64,000 nucleotides of DNA from NCBI GenBank assembly GCA_029961685.1, contig JARWKL010000015.1, positions 16,738,801 to 16,802,800 of the forward strand. Direction: 5' to 3'. The notes beneath the pieces are model-generated. The model was not told the DNA's origin, made no database searches, and saw only the letters and a list, made by a program, of their open reading frames with translations. A program made the translations under genes and the position numbers. Shown piece by piece: positions 41,228 to 53,182 of this stretch (its first letter is position 1; each line of letters begins with the position of its first letter). The stretch is from Aristolochia californica (Eukaryota > Streptophyta > Magnoliopsida > Piperales > Aristolochiaceae).

Positions 41228-41699
41228 TTGTACTAGTGGAATTTCCCAAACATGGATCACAAAACTTTGGAGTTCATTTTTTAGTGTGTGATATAATTTT
41301 CTTCACTTACATTTAGTATAGTTTTCAAATTTTTTTGCATACATGAACTCTAAAATTTTAATTTTGTTGTGATCATTTTGTTTACGAGAAAAGTGGGGCA
41401 ATTTTGGATTTGAAAAAAAATTGAACATCCAAAATGGAAACGCACAAATGCTGAGAGAGATAATTCCAAAAAGTATCTCTGATTTTGAAGGATTGGCAAA
41501 AAGTGGGTTGTTTGGCTCTGGTAAATATCCAACCACATGTTAACTTGAGAATTTAAATTTTTTCTACACCTTCAAATTTTTGGATAATTAGGTCTTTTGC
41601 ATCTTCAACATGTTTCTGGCACGCATACCCATCACATTTAAAACATGTTAGGATCAATTAGAAATCTCTTTCTTATAAAATTCCACAATCTATTAGAGG
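41228..41699. repeat. Representative 472 bp monomer, close to consensus (monomer 89)
   Basis: This copy shows the monomer layout well. In monomer coordinates the landmarks are: ttgtactagtgg at 1-12 (holds a SpeI site); cattttttagtgcgtgaa near 48-64; a T7 tract near 103-109; catgaactctaaaatt near 115-130; gttgtgatcgttttg near 139-153; gagaaaagtgggacaagttt near 159-178; an A8 tract near 186-193; atccaaaatggaaacgcac near 200-218; tgctgagagagataattcc near 222-240; caaaaagtgggttgtttgg near 270-288; ccacacgttaacttgag near 306-322 (HpaI); ggatcattaggtcatttgc near 354-372; ggcatgcatacccaccac near 390-407 (SphI and NsiI); ggatcaattagaaatctc near 423-440; caagctattagggg near 459-472. This copy departs from consensus at a few bases, for example atcat for atcgt and ccacatg for ccacacg, both CpG-loss changes. 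No function is assigned. Confidence 0.93.
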
Positions 41700-44600
41700 T
41701 TGTACTTGTAGAATTTCCCAAACATGGATAACAAAACTATAGAGTTCATTTTTTTTGCGTGAAATAATTTTCTTCACTTACATTTAATATAGTTTACATA
41801 TTTTTTTGCATACATGAAATATAAAATTTTTCTTTTGTTGTGGTTGTTTTGTTAAAGAGAAAAGTTGGACAAGTTTGTATTTGAAAAAAAATTGAACATC
41901 CAAAATGGAAACGCACAAATGCTGAGTGAGATAATTCCAAAAGTGTCTCTGATGTTGAAGGATAGGCTAAAAGTGGGTTGTTTGACTCTTTTAAATATCC
42001 AACCACACGTTAACTTGAGAATTTAATTTTTTCTACTCCTTGAAATTTTTGGATCATTAGGTCATTTGCATCTTCAACATGTCTCTGACATGCATATCCA
42101 CCATATTTAATACATATTAGGATCAATTAGAAATCTCTTTCTTATAAAATTACACCAAGCAATTAGGGGTTGTACAAGTGGAATTACCCAAACATGGATA
42201 ACAAAACTTTGGAGTTCATTTTTTAGTGCATGAAAAATTTTCTTCACTGACATTTATTATAGTTTTCAAGGTTTTTTGCATACATGAACTCTAAAATTTT
42301 CATTTTGTTGCGATCGTTTTGTTTGCAAGAAAAGTGGGAAATGTTTGGATTTGAAAAAAAATTGAACATCCAAAATGGAAACGCACAAATGCTGAGAAAG
42401 ATAATTCCAAAAAGTATCTCTGATTTTGAATGAAAGGGAAAAAGTGGGTTGTTTGGCTCTGGTCAATATCCAACCAGACGTTAACTTGAGAATTTTTTTT
42501 TCTACTCCTTGAAATTTTTGATCATTAGGTCATTTGCATCTTCAACATGTTTCTGCATTGTATACCCACTACATTTAAAACATGTTAGGATCAATTAGAA
42601 ATCTCTTTCTTATAATATTCAACCAAGCTATTAGGGGTTGTACTTGTGGAATTTCCCAAACATGGATACCAAAACTTTGGAGTTCACTTATTAGTGCGTG
42701 AAATAATTTTCAACACTTACATTTAATAAAGTTTTCAAATTTTTTTGCATACATGAACTCTAAAATTTTCATTTTGTTGTGATCGTTTTTTTTACGAGAA
42801 AAGTGGGACAAGTTTAATTTTGAAAAAATTGAACATCCAAAATAAAAACGTACAAATGCTACGAGAGATAATTCCAAAAATTATCTCTGATTTTGTAGGA
42901 AAGGCAAAAAGTGGGTTGTTTGGCTCTGGTGAATATCCAACCACACGTTAACTTGAGAATTTAATTTTTTTTACTCCTCAAAATTTTTGTATCATTAGAT
43001 CATTTGCCTCTTCAACATGTTTCTGGCATGCATACCCACGACATTTAAAACATGTTAGGATCATTAGAAATATCTTTATTATAAAATTCCACAAATATAT
43101 TCGGGGTTGTGCTAGTGGAATTTCCAGAACATGGATAACAAAACTTTGGAGTTCATTTTTAAGTGCGTGAAAATTTTTTCTTTACTTACATTTATTATAG
43201 TTTTCATTCTTTTTTGCCTCCATGAACTCGAAAATTTTCAATTTGTTGAGATCGTTTTGTTTACGAGAAAAGTGGCACAAGTTTGGATTTGAAAAAAAAT
43301 TGAACATTCAAAATGGAAACGCTCAAATGCTGAGAGAGATAATTCCAAAAAGTATCTCTAATTTTGAAGGATAGGCAAAAAGATGGTTGTTTGGCTCTGG
43401 AAAATATCCAACCACACGTTAACTTGAGAATTTATTTTTTTCTACTCCTTCAATTTTTTTGATCATTAGGTCATTTGCATGTTCAACATGTTTCTAGCAT
43501 ACATACCCGCCACATTTAAAACAAATTAGGATCAATTAGAAATGTGTTTCTTATAAAATTCCACCAAGCTATTACGGGATGGAGTAGTGGAATTTCCCAA
43601 ATATGGATAATAAAACTTTGAAGTTCATTTTTTAGTGCATGAAATAATTTTCTTCACTTACATTAATTAATGTTTTCAAATTTTTTTTCGAACAAGAACT
43701 CTCGAATTTTCATTTTGTTGCAATCATTTTGCTAATGAGAAAAGTGGAACAAGTTGATTTGAAAAAAAATTGAACATCCAAAATGGAAACGCACAAATGC
43801 TGAGAGAGATAATTCCAAAAAGTATCTCTGATTTCAAGGATAGGTAAAAAGTTGGTTGTTTGGCTCCGGTAAATATCCAACCACAGGTTAACTTGAGAAT
43901 TTAATTTTTTCTACTCCTTGAAATTTTTGGATCATTAGGTGATTTGCATCTTCAACATATTTCTGGCATGAATACCCAGCACATTTAATACATGTTAGGA
44001 TCAATTAGAAATCCCTTTCTTATAAAATTCCACCAAGATATTAGGGGTTGTACTAGTGGAATTTCCAGAACCTGGATAACAAAATTTTGGAGTTCATTTT
44101 TAAGTACGTGAAATAATTTTCTTCACTTACATTTATTATAGTTTTGTTATTTTTTTATATACATGAACTCTAAAATTTTCATTTTGTTGAGATTGTTTTG
44201 TTTACGAGAAAAGTGGCACAAGTTTGGATTTGAAAAAAAATTGAACATTCAAAATGGAAATACACAAATGCTGGGAGAGATGATTCCAAAAAGTATCTCT
44301 TATTTTGAAGGATAGGCAAAACATGGTTGTTTGGCTCTGGTGAATATCCTACCACACATTAACTTCAGAATTTAATTTTTTCTGCTCCTTCAAATTTTTT
44401 TATCATTAGGTCATTTGCATGTTCAACATGTTTCTAGCATACATACCCGCCACATTTAAAACAAGTTAGGGTCAATTAGAAATCTCTTTTTTATAAAATT
44501 TCACAAAGTTATTAGGGGTTGTTGTAGTGGAATTTCGCAAACATGGTTAACAAAACTTTGGAGTTCATTTTTTAGTGCGTGAAATAATATTCTTCACCTA

Positions 44601-45462
44601 CATTAATTATAGTTTTCAAATTTTTTTGCGAACGTGAAGTCTAAAATTTTCATTTTGTTGCGATCATTTTGTTTACTAGAAAAGTGGGAAAAGTTTGGAT
44701 TTGAAAAAAAATTGAACATCCAATATGGAAACGCACAAATGCTGAGAGAGATAATTCCAAAAAATACCTCTGATTTTGAAGGATAGGCAAAAAGTGTTTT
44801 GTTTGGATCTGGTAAATATCCAACCACACGTTAACTTGAGAATTTAAATTTTTCTACACCTTGAAATGTTTGGATCATTAGGTAATTTGCATCTTCAACA
44901 TGTATCGTGCATGCATACCCACCGTATTTAAAACATGTTAAGGTCAATTAGAAATCTCTTTCTTATAAAATTCCACCAAGCTATTAGGGGTTGTAGTGGT
45001 GAAATTTCCCAAACATAGATAAAAAAAATTTGGAGTTCATTTTTTAGTGCGTGAAATAATTTTATTAACTTACATTATTTATAGTTTTCAATTTTTTTTG
45101 CGTACATGAACTCCAAAATTTTCATTATGTTGTGATCGTTTTGTTGACGAGAAAAGTGGGACAAGTTTGGATTTGAAAAAAAATTGAACATCCAAAATTG
45201 AATCGCACAAATGTTGAGAGAGATAATTCCAAAAAGTATCTCTGATTTTGAAGGATAGGCAAAAAGTGGGTTGTTTGGCTCTGGTAAATATCCAACCTCA
45301 CGTTAACTTGAGAATTTAATTTATTCGACTCCTTGAAATTTTTTGATCATTAGGTCATTTGCATCTTCAACATGTTTCTGGAATGCATACCCACCACATT
45401 TAAAACTTGTTAGGATCAATTAGAAATTTCTTTCTTATAAAATTCCACCAAGCTGTTAGGGG

Positions 45463-46401
45463 TTGTACTAGTGGAATTTCCATAACATGGATAAGAAAAC
45501 TTTGGAGTTCATTTTTTTGTGCGTGAAAATTTTTTCTTCACTTACATTAATTATAATTTTCAATTTTTTTTTCCATACATGAACTCTAAAATTTTCATTT
45601 TGTTGTGATCGTTTTGTTTACGAAAGAAGTGGGACAAGTTTGGATTTGAAAAAAAAAAGGAACATCCACAATGGAAATGCACAAATGCTGAAAGAGATAA
45701 TTCCAAAAAGTATCCATGATTTTGAAGGATTGGCAAAATGTGGGTTGTTTGGCTCTGGTAAATATCCTACCACACGTTAACTTGACAGTTTAATTTTTTC
45801 TACTCTAAAGTTTTTGATCAGTAGGTCATTTGCATCTTCAACATCTTTCTGGCATGCATACCCCCCACATTTAAAACATGTAAGGATCAATTAGAAATAT
45901 CTTTCTTATAAAATTCTACCAAGCTATTAGTGGTTGTACTAGTGGAATTTCCCAAACATGGATAACAAAACATTGAAGTTCATTTTTTAGTGCGTGAGAT
46001 AATTTTCTTCACTTACATTTATTATAGTTTTCAAATTTTTTTGCATACATGAACTCTAAAATTTTCATTTTGTTGAGATCGTTTTGTTTACGAGAAAAGT
46101 GGGAAATGTTTGGATTGAAAAAAAATTGAACACCCAAAATGGAAACACACAAATGCTGAGAGAGATAATTCTAAAAAGTATCTCTGGTTTTGAAGGATAG
46201 GCAAAAAGTGGGTTGTTTGGCTCTAGTAAATATGCTTCCACTTGTAAACTTGAGAGTTTAATTTTTTCTACTCGAAATTTTTGGATCATTAGGTCTTTTG
46301 CTAATTCAACATGTTTCTGGCATGCATACCCACAAAATTTAAAACATGTTAGGATCAATTAGAAATGTCTTTCTTAAAAAATTCCACCAAGCTACTAGGG
46401 G
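45463..46401. repeat. Dimer (monomers 98-99), paired with 61134-62077
   Basis: Monomers 98 and 132 share catggataagaaaac, the aaagaagtgggacaag box, a run of A followed by ggaacatcc, tatccatgattttgaagg and aaaatgtgggtt. Monomers 99 and 133 share the gtgggaaatgtttgg or gagggaaatgtttgg variant. Offsets are 15671 and 15673 bases. The next monomers differ on the two sides, so the copied tract is short or was overwritten. Confidence 0.78.
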
Positions 46402-47217
46402 TTGCACTAGTGGAATTTCCCAAACTTGGATAACAAAACTTTGGAGTTCATTTTTTGTGCGTGAAAGAATTTTCTCCACTTACATTAATTAAAGTTTTCA
46501 ATTTTTTTTGTGAACATGAACTCTAAAATTTTAATTTTGTTGTGATCGTTTTGTTTACGAGAAAAGTGGGACAAGTTTGGATTTGAAAAAAAATCGAACA
46601 TCCAAAATGGAAACGCACAAATGCTGAGAGAGATAATTCCAAAAACTATCTCTAATTTGGAAGGATAGGCAAAAAGTGGTTTGTTTGCCTTTGGTAAATA
46701 TCCAACCACACGTTAACTTGAGAATTTACTTTTTTGTGCTCCTTGAAATTTTTGATCACTAGGTCATTTGCATCTTCAACATGTTTCTCGCATGCATACC
46801 TGCCACATTTAAAACAAGGGCTTCCCTTACATTAATTATAGTTTTCAAATTTTTTTGTGAACATGAACTCTAAAATTTTCATTTTGTTCTGATCGTTTTG
46901 TATACGAGAAAAGTGGGGCATGTTTAGATTTGAAAAAAAATTGAACATCCAAAATGGAAACACACAAATGCTGAGTGAGATAATTCCAAAAAGTATCTCT
47001 GATTTTGAAAGATAGGCAAAAAGTGGGTTGTTTGCACAGGTAAATATCCAACCACACGTTTACTTGAGAATTTACTTTTTTGTACTCCTTGAAATTTTTC
47101 GGTCATTAGGTCATTTGCATCTTCAACATGTTACTGGCATGCATACCCACCACATTAAAACATATTAGGATCAATTAGAAATCTCTTTCTTATAAAATTC
47201 CACCAAGTTTTTAGGGG
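46402..47217. repeat. Fused dimer, first copy (monomers 100-101, 816 bp)
   Basis: The first monomer runs normally from ttgcactagtgg to acatttaaaacaag near 46818 and then joins gcttcccttacattaattat, which normally lies about 75 bases into a monomer. About 125 bases are lost across a monomer boundary, so two monomers occupy 816 bases. The second copy of the same arrangement lies at 48159-48975. The small difference at the seam (acaagggcttccc here, acaagtgcttcac there) is point change after duplication. Confidence 0.85.
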
Positions 47218-48158
47218 TAGTACTAGTGGAATTTCCCAAACATGGATAACAAAACATTGGAGTTCATTTTTTAGTACGTGAAATAATTTTCTTCACATTC
47301 ATATATTATAATTTTCAAATTTTTTTGCATACATGAACTCTAAAATTTTCATTTTGTTGTGATCGTTTTGTTTACTAGAAAAGTGGGACAAGTTTGGATT
47401 TGAAAAAAATTGAACATCCAAAATGGAAAAGCACAAATGCTGAGAGAGATAATTCCCAAAATTATCTCTGGTTTTGAAGGAAAGGCAAAAAGTGGGTTGT
47501 TTGGCACTGGTAAATATCCAACCACACGTTAACTTGAGAATTTACTTTTTTCTACTCATTGAAATATTTGGATCATTAGGTCTGTTGCTGCTTCAACATG
47601 CTACTGGCATGCATACCCACAACATTTAAAACATGTTAGGATCAATTACAAATCTCTTTCTTAAAAAATTCCACCAAGCTACTAAGGGTTGCACTAGTGG
47701 AATTTCCCAAACTTGGATAACAAAACTTTGGAGTTCATTTTTTGTGTGTGAAATAATTTTCTCCACTTACATTAATTAAAGTTTTGAAATTTTTTTACGA
47801 ACATGAACTCTTAAATTTTCATTTTGTTGTGATCGTTTTGTTTACGAGAAAAGTGGGGCAAGTTTGGATTTGACAAAAAATTGAACATCCAAAATGGAAA
47901 CGTACAAATGCTGAGAGAGATAATTCCAAAAAATATCCCTGATTTTGAAAGGTAGGCAAAAAGTGGGTTGTTTGGCACTGGTAAATATCCAACCACACGT
48001 TAACTTGAGAATTTACTTTTTTGTACTCCTTGAAATTTTTTGATCATTAGGTCATTTGCATCTTCAACATGTTTCTCGCATGCATACCCGCCACATTTAA
48101 AACAAGTTAGGAACAATACGAAATCTCTTTCTTAATAAATTCCTCCAAATTATTGGGG

Positions 48159-48975
48159 TTGTACTAGTGGAATTTTCCAAACTTGGATAACAAAACTTTG
48201 GAGTTCATTTTTTGTGCGTGAAATAATTTTCTCCACTTACATTAATTAAAGTTTTCAATTTTTTTTGTGAACATGAACTCTAAAATTTTAATTTTGTTGT
48301 GATTGTTTTGTTTACGAGAAAAGTGGGACACGTTTGGATTTGAAAAAAAATGAACATCCAAAATGGAAACGCACAAATGCTGAGAGAGATAATTCCAAAA
48401 ACTATCTCTGATTTTGAAGGATAGGCAAAAAGTGGTTTGTTTGCCTTTGGTAAATATCCAACCACACGTTAACTTGAGAATTTACTTTTTTGTGCTCTTT
48501 GAAATTTTCGATCATTAGGTCATTTGCATCTTCAACATGTTTCTCGCATGCATACCCGCCACATTTAAAACAAGTGCTTCACTTACATTAATTATAGTTT
48601 TCAAATTTTTTTGTGAACATGAACTCTAAAATTTTCATTTTGTTCTGATCGTTTTGTATACGAGAAAAGTGGGGCAAGTTTGGATTTGAAAAAAAATTGA
48701 ACATCCAAAATGGAAACGCACAAATGCTGAGAGAGATAATTCCAAAAAGTATCTCTGATTTTGAAAGATAGGCAAAAAGTGGGTTGTTTGGCACTGGTAA
48801 ATATCCAACCACACCTTAACTTGAGAATTTACTTTTTTGTACACCTTGAAATTTTTCGATCATTAGGTCATTTGCATCTTCATAATGTTTCTCGTATGCA
48901 TACCCGCCAAATTTAAAACAAGTTAGAAACAATTAGAAATCTCTTTCTTAATAAATTCCTCCAAGCTATTGGGGG
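48159..48975. repeat. Fused dimer, second copy (monomers 104-105, 817 bp)
   Basis: The layout is that of 46402-47217, with the seam acaagtgcttcacttac near 48571-48587. Both copies share the flanks: cttggataac with catttttgtgcgtgaaa, ttttctccac with attaattaaagttttcaat, gttttgtatacgag after the seam, and atttacttttttgt. This copy sits inside the five-monomer unit beginning at 47218; the equivalent unit from 50382 lacks it. It was therefore inserted by unequal exchange, or lost from the other copy. Confidence 0.85.
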
Positions 48976-49435
48976 TTGTACTAGTGGAATTTCCCAAACT
49001 TGGATAACAAAACTTTAGAGTTCATTTTTTAGTGCACTTCACTTACATTAATTATAGTTTTCAAATTTTTTTGTGAATATGAACTCTCAAATTTTCATTT
49101 TGTTCTGATCGTTTAGTATACGAGAAAAGTGAGGCAAGTTTGGATTTGAAAAAAAATTGAACATCCAAAATGGAAACGCACAAATGCTGAGAAAGATAAT
49201 TCAAAAAAGTATCTCTTATTTTGAAGGATAGGCAAAAAGTGGGTTGTTTGGCTCTGGTAACTATGCAACCACACATTAACTTGAGAATTTATTTTTTTCT
49301 ACTCCTTGAAATTTTTTGAACATTAGGTCATTTGCATCTTCAACCTGTTTCAAGCATGCATACCCGCCACATTTAAAACAAGTTAGGTTCAATTAGAAAT
49401 CTCTTTCTTATAAAATTCCACCAAGCTATTTGGGG
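48976..49435. repeat. Monomer 106, 13 bp deletion shared with monomer 111 (51325-51784)
   Basis: Here cattttttagtgc is followed at once by acttcacttacatt; in monomer 111 it is followed by actacagttacatt. The segment gtgaaataatttt, present in nearly all other monomers, is missing in both. Both are about 460 bp long. The fused-dimer seams (gcttcacttac) start at the same place, so the fused monomers probably arose from a parent that already had this deletion. Confidence 0.82.
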
Positions 49436-52400
49436 TTGTAGTAGTGGAATTTCCCAAACTTGGATAACAAAACTTTGGAGTTCATTTTTTAGTGCGTGAA
49501 ATACTTTTCTACACTTACATTAATTATAGTTTTCAAATTTTTTGTGCGAACATGAACTCTAAAATTTTTATTTCGTTGTGATCGTTTTGTTTACTAGAAA
49601 CGTGGGACAAGTTTGGATTTGAAAAAAAATTGAACATCCAAAATGGAAACACACAAATGCAAAGAGCGATCAATTCCAAAAAGTATCTCTGATTTTGAAG
49701 GATAGGCAAAGAGTGGGTTGTTTGGCTCTGGTAAATATCCAACCACACATTAACTTGAGAATTTAATTTTTTCAAGTCCATGAAATTTTTGGATCATTAG
49801 GTCGTTTGCATCTTCAACATGTTTCTGGCATGCATATCCACCAAATTTAAAACAAGTTAGGATCAATTAGAAATCCCTTTCTTTTAAAATTCCACCATGC
49901 TATTAGGGGTTGTACAAGTGGAATTTCCCAAACATGGATAACAAAATTTTGGAGTTCATTTTTTAGTGTGTGTAATAATTTTTTCCACTTACATTTATTA
50001 TTGTTTTCAAATTGTTTTGCATACATGAACTTTAAAATTTTCAATGTGTTGAGATCGTTTTGTTTACGAGAAAAGTGGGACAAGTTTGGATTTAAAAAAA
50101 AATTGAAGATTCAAAATGGAAAAGCACAAATACTGAGAGAGATAATTCCAAAAAGTATCTCTGATTTAGAAGGATAGGCAAAAAGTGGGTTGTTTGGCTC
50201 TAGTAAATATCCAACCTCACGTTTACTTGAGAATTTAATTTTTTCGGCTCCTTCAAATTTTTTGATCATTAGGTCATTTGCATCTTCAACATGTTACTGG
50301 CATGCATACCCACCATATTAAAACATATTAGGATCAATTAGAAATCTCTTTCTTATAAAATTCCACCAAGTTTTGTAGGGGTAGTACTAGTGGAATTTCC
50401 CAAACATGGATAACAAAACATTGGAGTTCATTTTTTAGTACGTGAAATAATTTTCTTCACATACATTTATTATAGTTTTCAATTTTTTTTGCATACATGA
50501 ACTCTAAAATTTTCATTTTGTTGTGATCGTTTTGTTTACAAGAAAAGTGGGACAAGTTTGGATTTGAAAAAAATTGAACATCCAAAATGGAAACGCACAA
50601 ATGCTGAGAGAGATAATTCCAAAAATTATCTCTGGTTTTGAAGGATAGGCAAAAAGTGGGTTGTTTGGCACTGGTAAATATCCAACCACACGTTAACTTG
50701 AGAATTTACTGTTTTCTACTCATTGAAATATTTGGATCATTAGGTCTGTTGCTACTTCAACATGTTTTTGGCATGCATACCCACAACATTTAAAACATGC
50801 TAGGATCAATTAGAAATCTCTTTCTCAGAAAATTCCACCAAGCTACTAAGGGTTGCACTAGTGGAATTTCCCAAACTTGGATAACAAAACATTGGAGTTC
50901 ATTTTTTGTGCGTGAAATAAATTTCTCTACTTACATTAATTAAAATTTTCAAATTTTTTTACGAACATGAACTCTTAAATTTTCATTTTGTTGTGATCGT
51001 TTTGTTTACGAGAAAAGTGGGACAAGTTTGGATTTGAAAAAAAATTGTAACATCCAAAATGGAAACGCACAAATGCCGAGAGAGATAATTCCAAAAAGTA
51101 TCTCTGATTTTGAAAGATAGGCAAAAAGTGGGTTGTTTGGCACTGGTAAATATCCAACCACACGTTAACTTGAGAATTTACTTTTTTGTACTCCTTGAAA
51201 TTTTTCGATCATTAGGTCATTTGCATCTTCATAATGTTTCTCGCATGCATACCAGCCACATTTAAAACAAGTTAGGAACAATTAGAAATCTCTTTCTTAA
51301 TAAATTCCACCAAGCTATTGGGGGTTGTACTAGTGGAATTTCCCAAACTTGGATAACAAAACTTTGGAGTTCATTTTTTAGTGCACTACAGTTACATTAA
51401 TTATAGTTTTCAAATTTTTTTGTGAACATGAACTCTAAAATTTTCATTTTGTTCTGATATTTTTGTATACGAGAAAAGTGGGGCAAGTTTGGATTTTAAA
51501 AAAAATTGAACATCCAAAATGGAAACGCACGAATGCTGAGAAAGATAATTCAAAAAAGAATCTTTGATTTTGAAGGACAGGCAAAAAGTGGGCTGTTTGG
51601 CTCCTGTAACTATCCAACCACACGTTAACTTGAGAATTTATTTTTTTCTACTCCTTGAAATTTTTCGATCATTAGGTCATTTGCATCTTCAACCTGTTTC
51701 AGGCATGCATACCCACCACATTTAAAACAAGTTATGTTCAATTAGAAATCTCTTTCTTATAAAATTCCACCAAGCTATTTGGGGTTGTAGTAGTGGAATT
51801 TCCCAAACTTGGATTACAAAACTTTGGAGTTCATTTTTTAGTGCGTGAAATACTTTTCTACACTTACGTATAGTTTTCAAATTTTTTGTGCGAACATGAA
51901 CTCTAAAATTTTTATTTCGTTGTGATCGTTTTGTTTACTAGAAAAGTGGGACAAGTTTGGATTTGAAAAAAAATTGAACATCCAAAATGGAAACACACAA
52001 ATGCTAAGAGCGATCAATTCCAAAAAGTATCTCTGATTTTGAAGGATAGGCAAAAAGTGGGTTGTTTGGCTCTGGTAAATATCCAACCACACATTAACTT
52101 GTGAATTTAATTTTTTCAAGTCCATGAAATTTTTGGATCATTAGGTCATTTGCATCTTCAACATGTTTCTGGCATGCATATCCACCAAATTTAAAACAAG
52201 TTAGGATCAATTAGAAATCCCTTTCTTTTAAAATTCCACCATGCTATTAGGGGTTGTACAAGTGGAATTTCCCAAACATGGATAACAAAATTTTGGAGTT
52301 CATTTTTTAGTGTGTGTAATAATTTTTTTCACTTACATTTATTATAGTTTTCAAATTGTTTTGCATACATGAACTTTAAAATTTTCAATGTGTTGAGATC

Positions 52401-53182
52401 GTTTTGTTTACGAGAAAAGTGGGACTAGTTTGAATTTAAAAAAAAATTGAAGATTCAAAATGGAAAAGCACAAATGCTGAGAGAGATAATTCCAAAAAGT
52501 ATCTCTGATTTAGAAGGATAGGCAAAAAGTGGGTTGTTTGGCTCTGGTAAATATCCAACCTCACGTTTACTTGAGAATTTAATTTTTTCGGCTCCTTGAA
52601 ATTTTTTGATCATTAGGTCATTTGCATCTTGAACATGTTTCTGGCATGCATACTCACAACATTTAAAACAAGTTAGGATCAATTAGAAATCTCATTCTTA
52701 TAAAATTCCACAAGCTAATTGGGGTTGTACTAGTGAAATTTCCGAAACATAGATAACAAAACTTTGGAGTTAATTTTTTTGTGCGTGAAATAATTTTCTG
52801 TACTTACATTTATTATAGTTTTCAAATTTTTTTGTTGACATGAACTCTAAAATTTTTATTTTGTTGTGATCATTTTGTTTACGAGAAACGTGGGACAAGT
52901 TTGGATTTGTACAAAAATTGAAACTCACAAATGCTGAGAGAGATAATTCCAAAAAGTATCTCCGATTTTGAAGGATAGGCAAAAAGTGGGTTGTTTGGCT
53001 CTGGTCAATATCCTACCACACATTAACTTGAGAATTTAATTTTTTCTACTCCTAGAAATTTTTGGATCATTACGTCATTTGTATCTTCAACATGTTTTTT
53101 GCATGTATACCCACCACATTTAAAACATGTTAGGATCAATTAGAAATATCTTTGTTATAAAATTTCACCAAGCTATTAGGGG

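Larger units (their letters stand above)
39352..44518. repeat. Block C (monomers 85-95), duplicated 13.8 kb downstream at 53183-57828
   Basis: Ten of these eleven monomers have ordered partners downstream: 39817/53637, 40285/54106, 40757/54577 and 41228/55049 at offsets of 13820-13821; 42170/55521 at 13351; 42638/55944, 43107/56416, 43579/56885 and 44048/57356 at 13306-13309. Shared rare variants include aacaacattggagttc, gtttaagaggaaagtggg with gtttggatttgat, aaaaagagtgtc, gtgtgtgatataattttc with catttagta, cttattagtgcatg or similar, gtggcacaagtttgg with aaaagatggttgtttgg, and a start reading gagtagtgg. Monomer 90 at 41700 has no partner in block D, but matches monomer 129 at 59717 closely. 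Confidence 0.85.
47218..52724. repeat. Five-monomer higher-order unit, two copies (47218-50381 and 50382-52724)
   Basis: Monomers at 47218 and 47689 match 50382 and 50853 at an offset of 3164. Monomers at 48976, 49436 and 49910 match 51325, 51785 and 52254 at 2344-2349. The 815-base difference is the fused dimer present only in the first copy. Shared signs: start tagtactagtgg (47218, 50382); start ttgcactagtgg (47689, 50853); the 13-base loss after tttttagtgcac (48976, 51325); gatcaattccaaaaagtatc and tttttcaagtccatgaaa (49436, 51785); caatgtgttgagatcg and gaagattcaaaatgg (49910, 52254). Matches are close over long stretches, so this duplication looks recent compared with the rest of the array. 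Confidence 0.87.
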
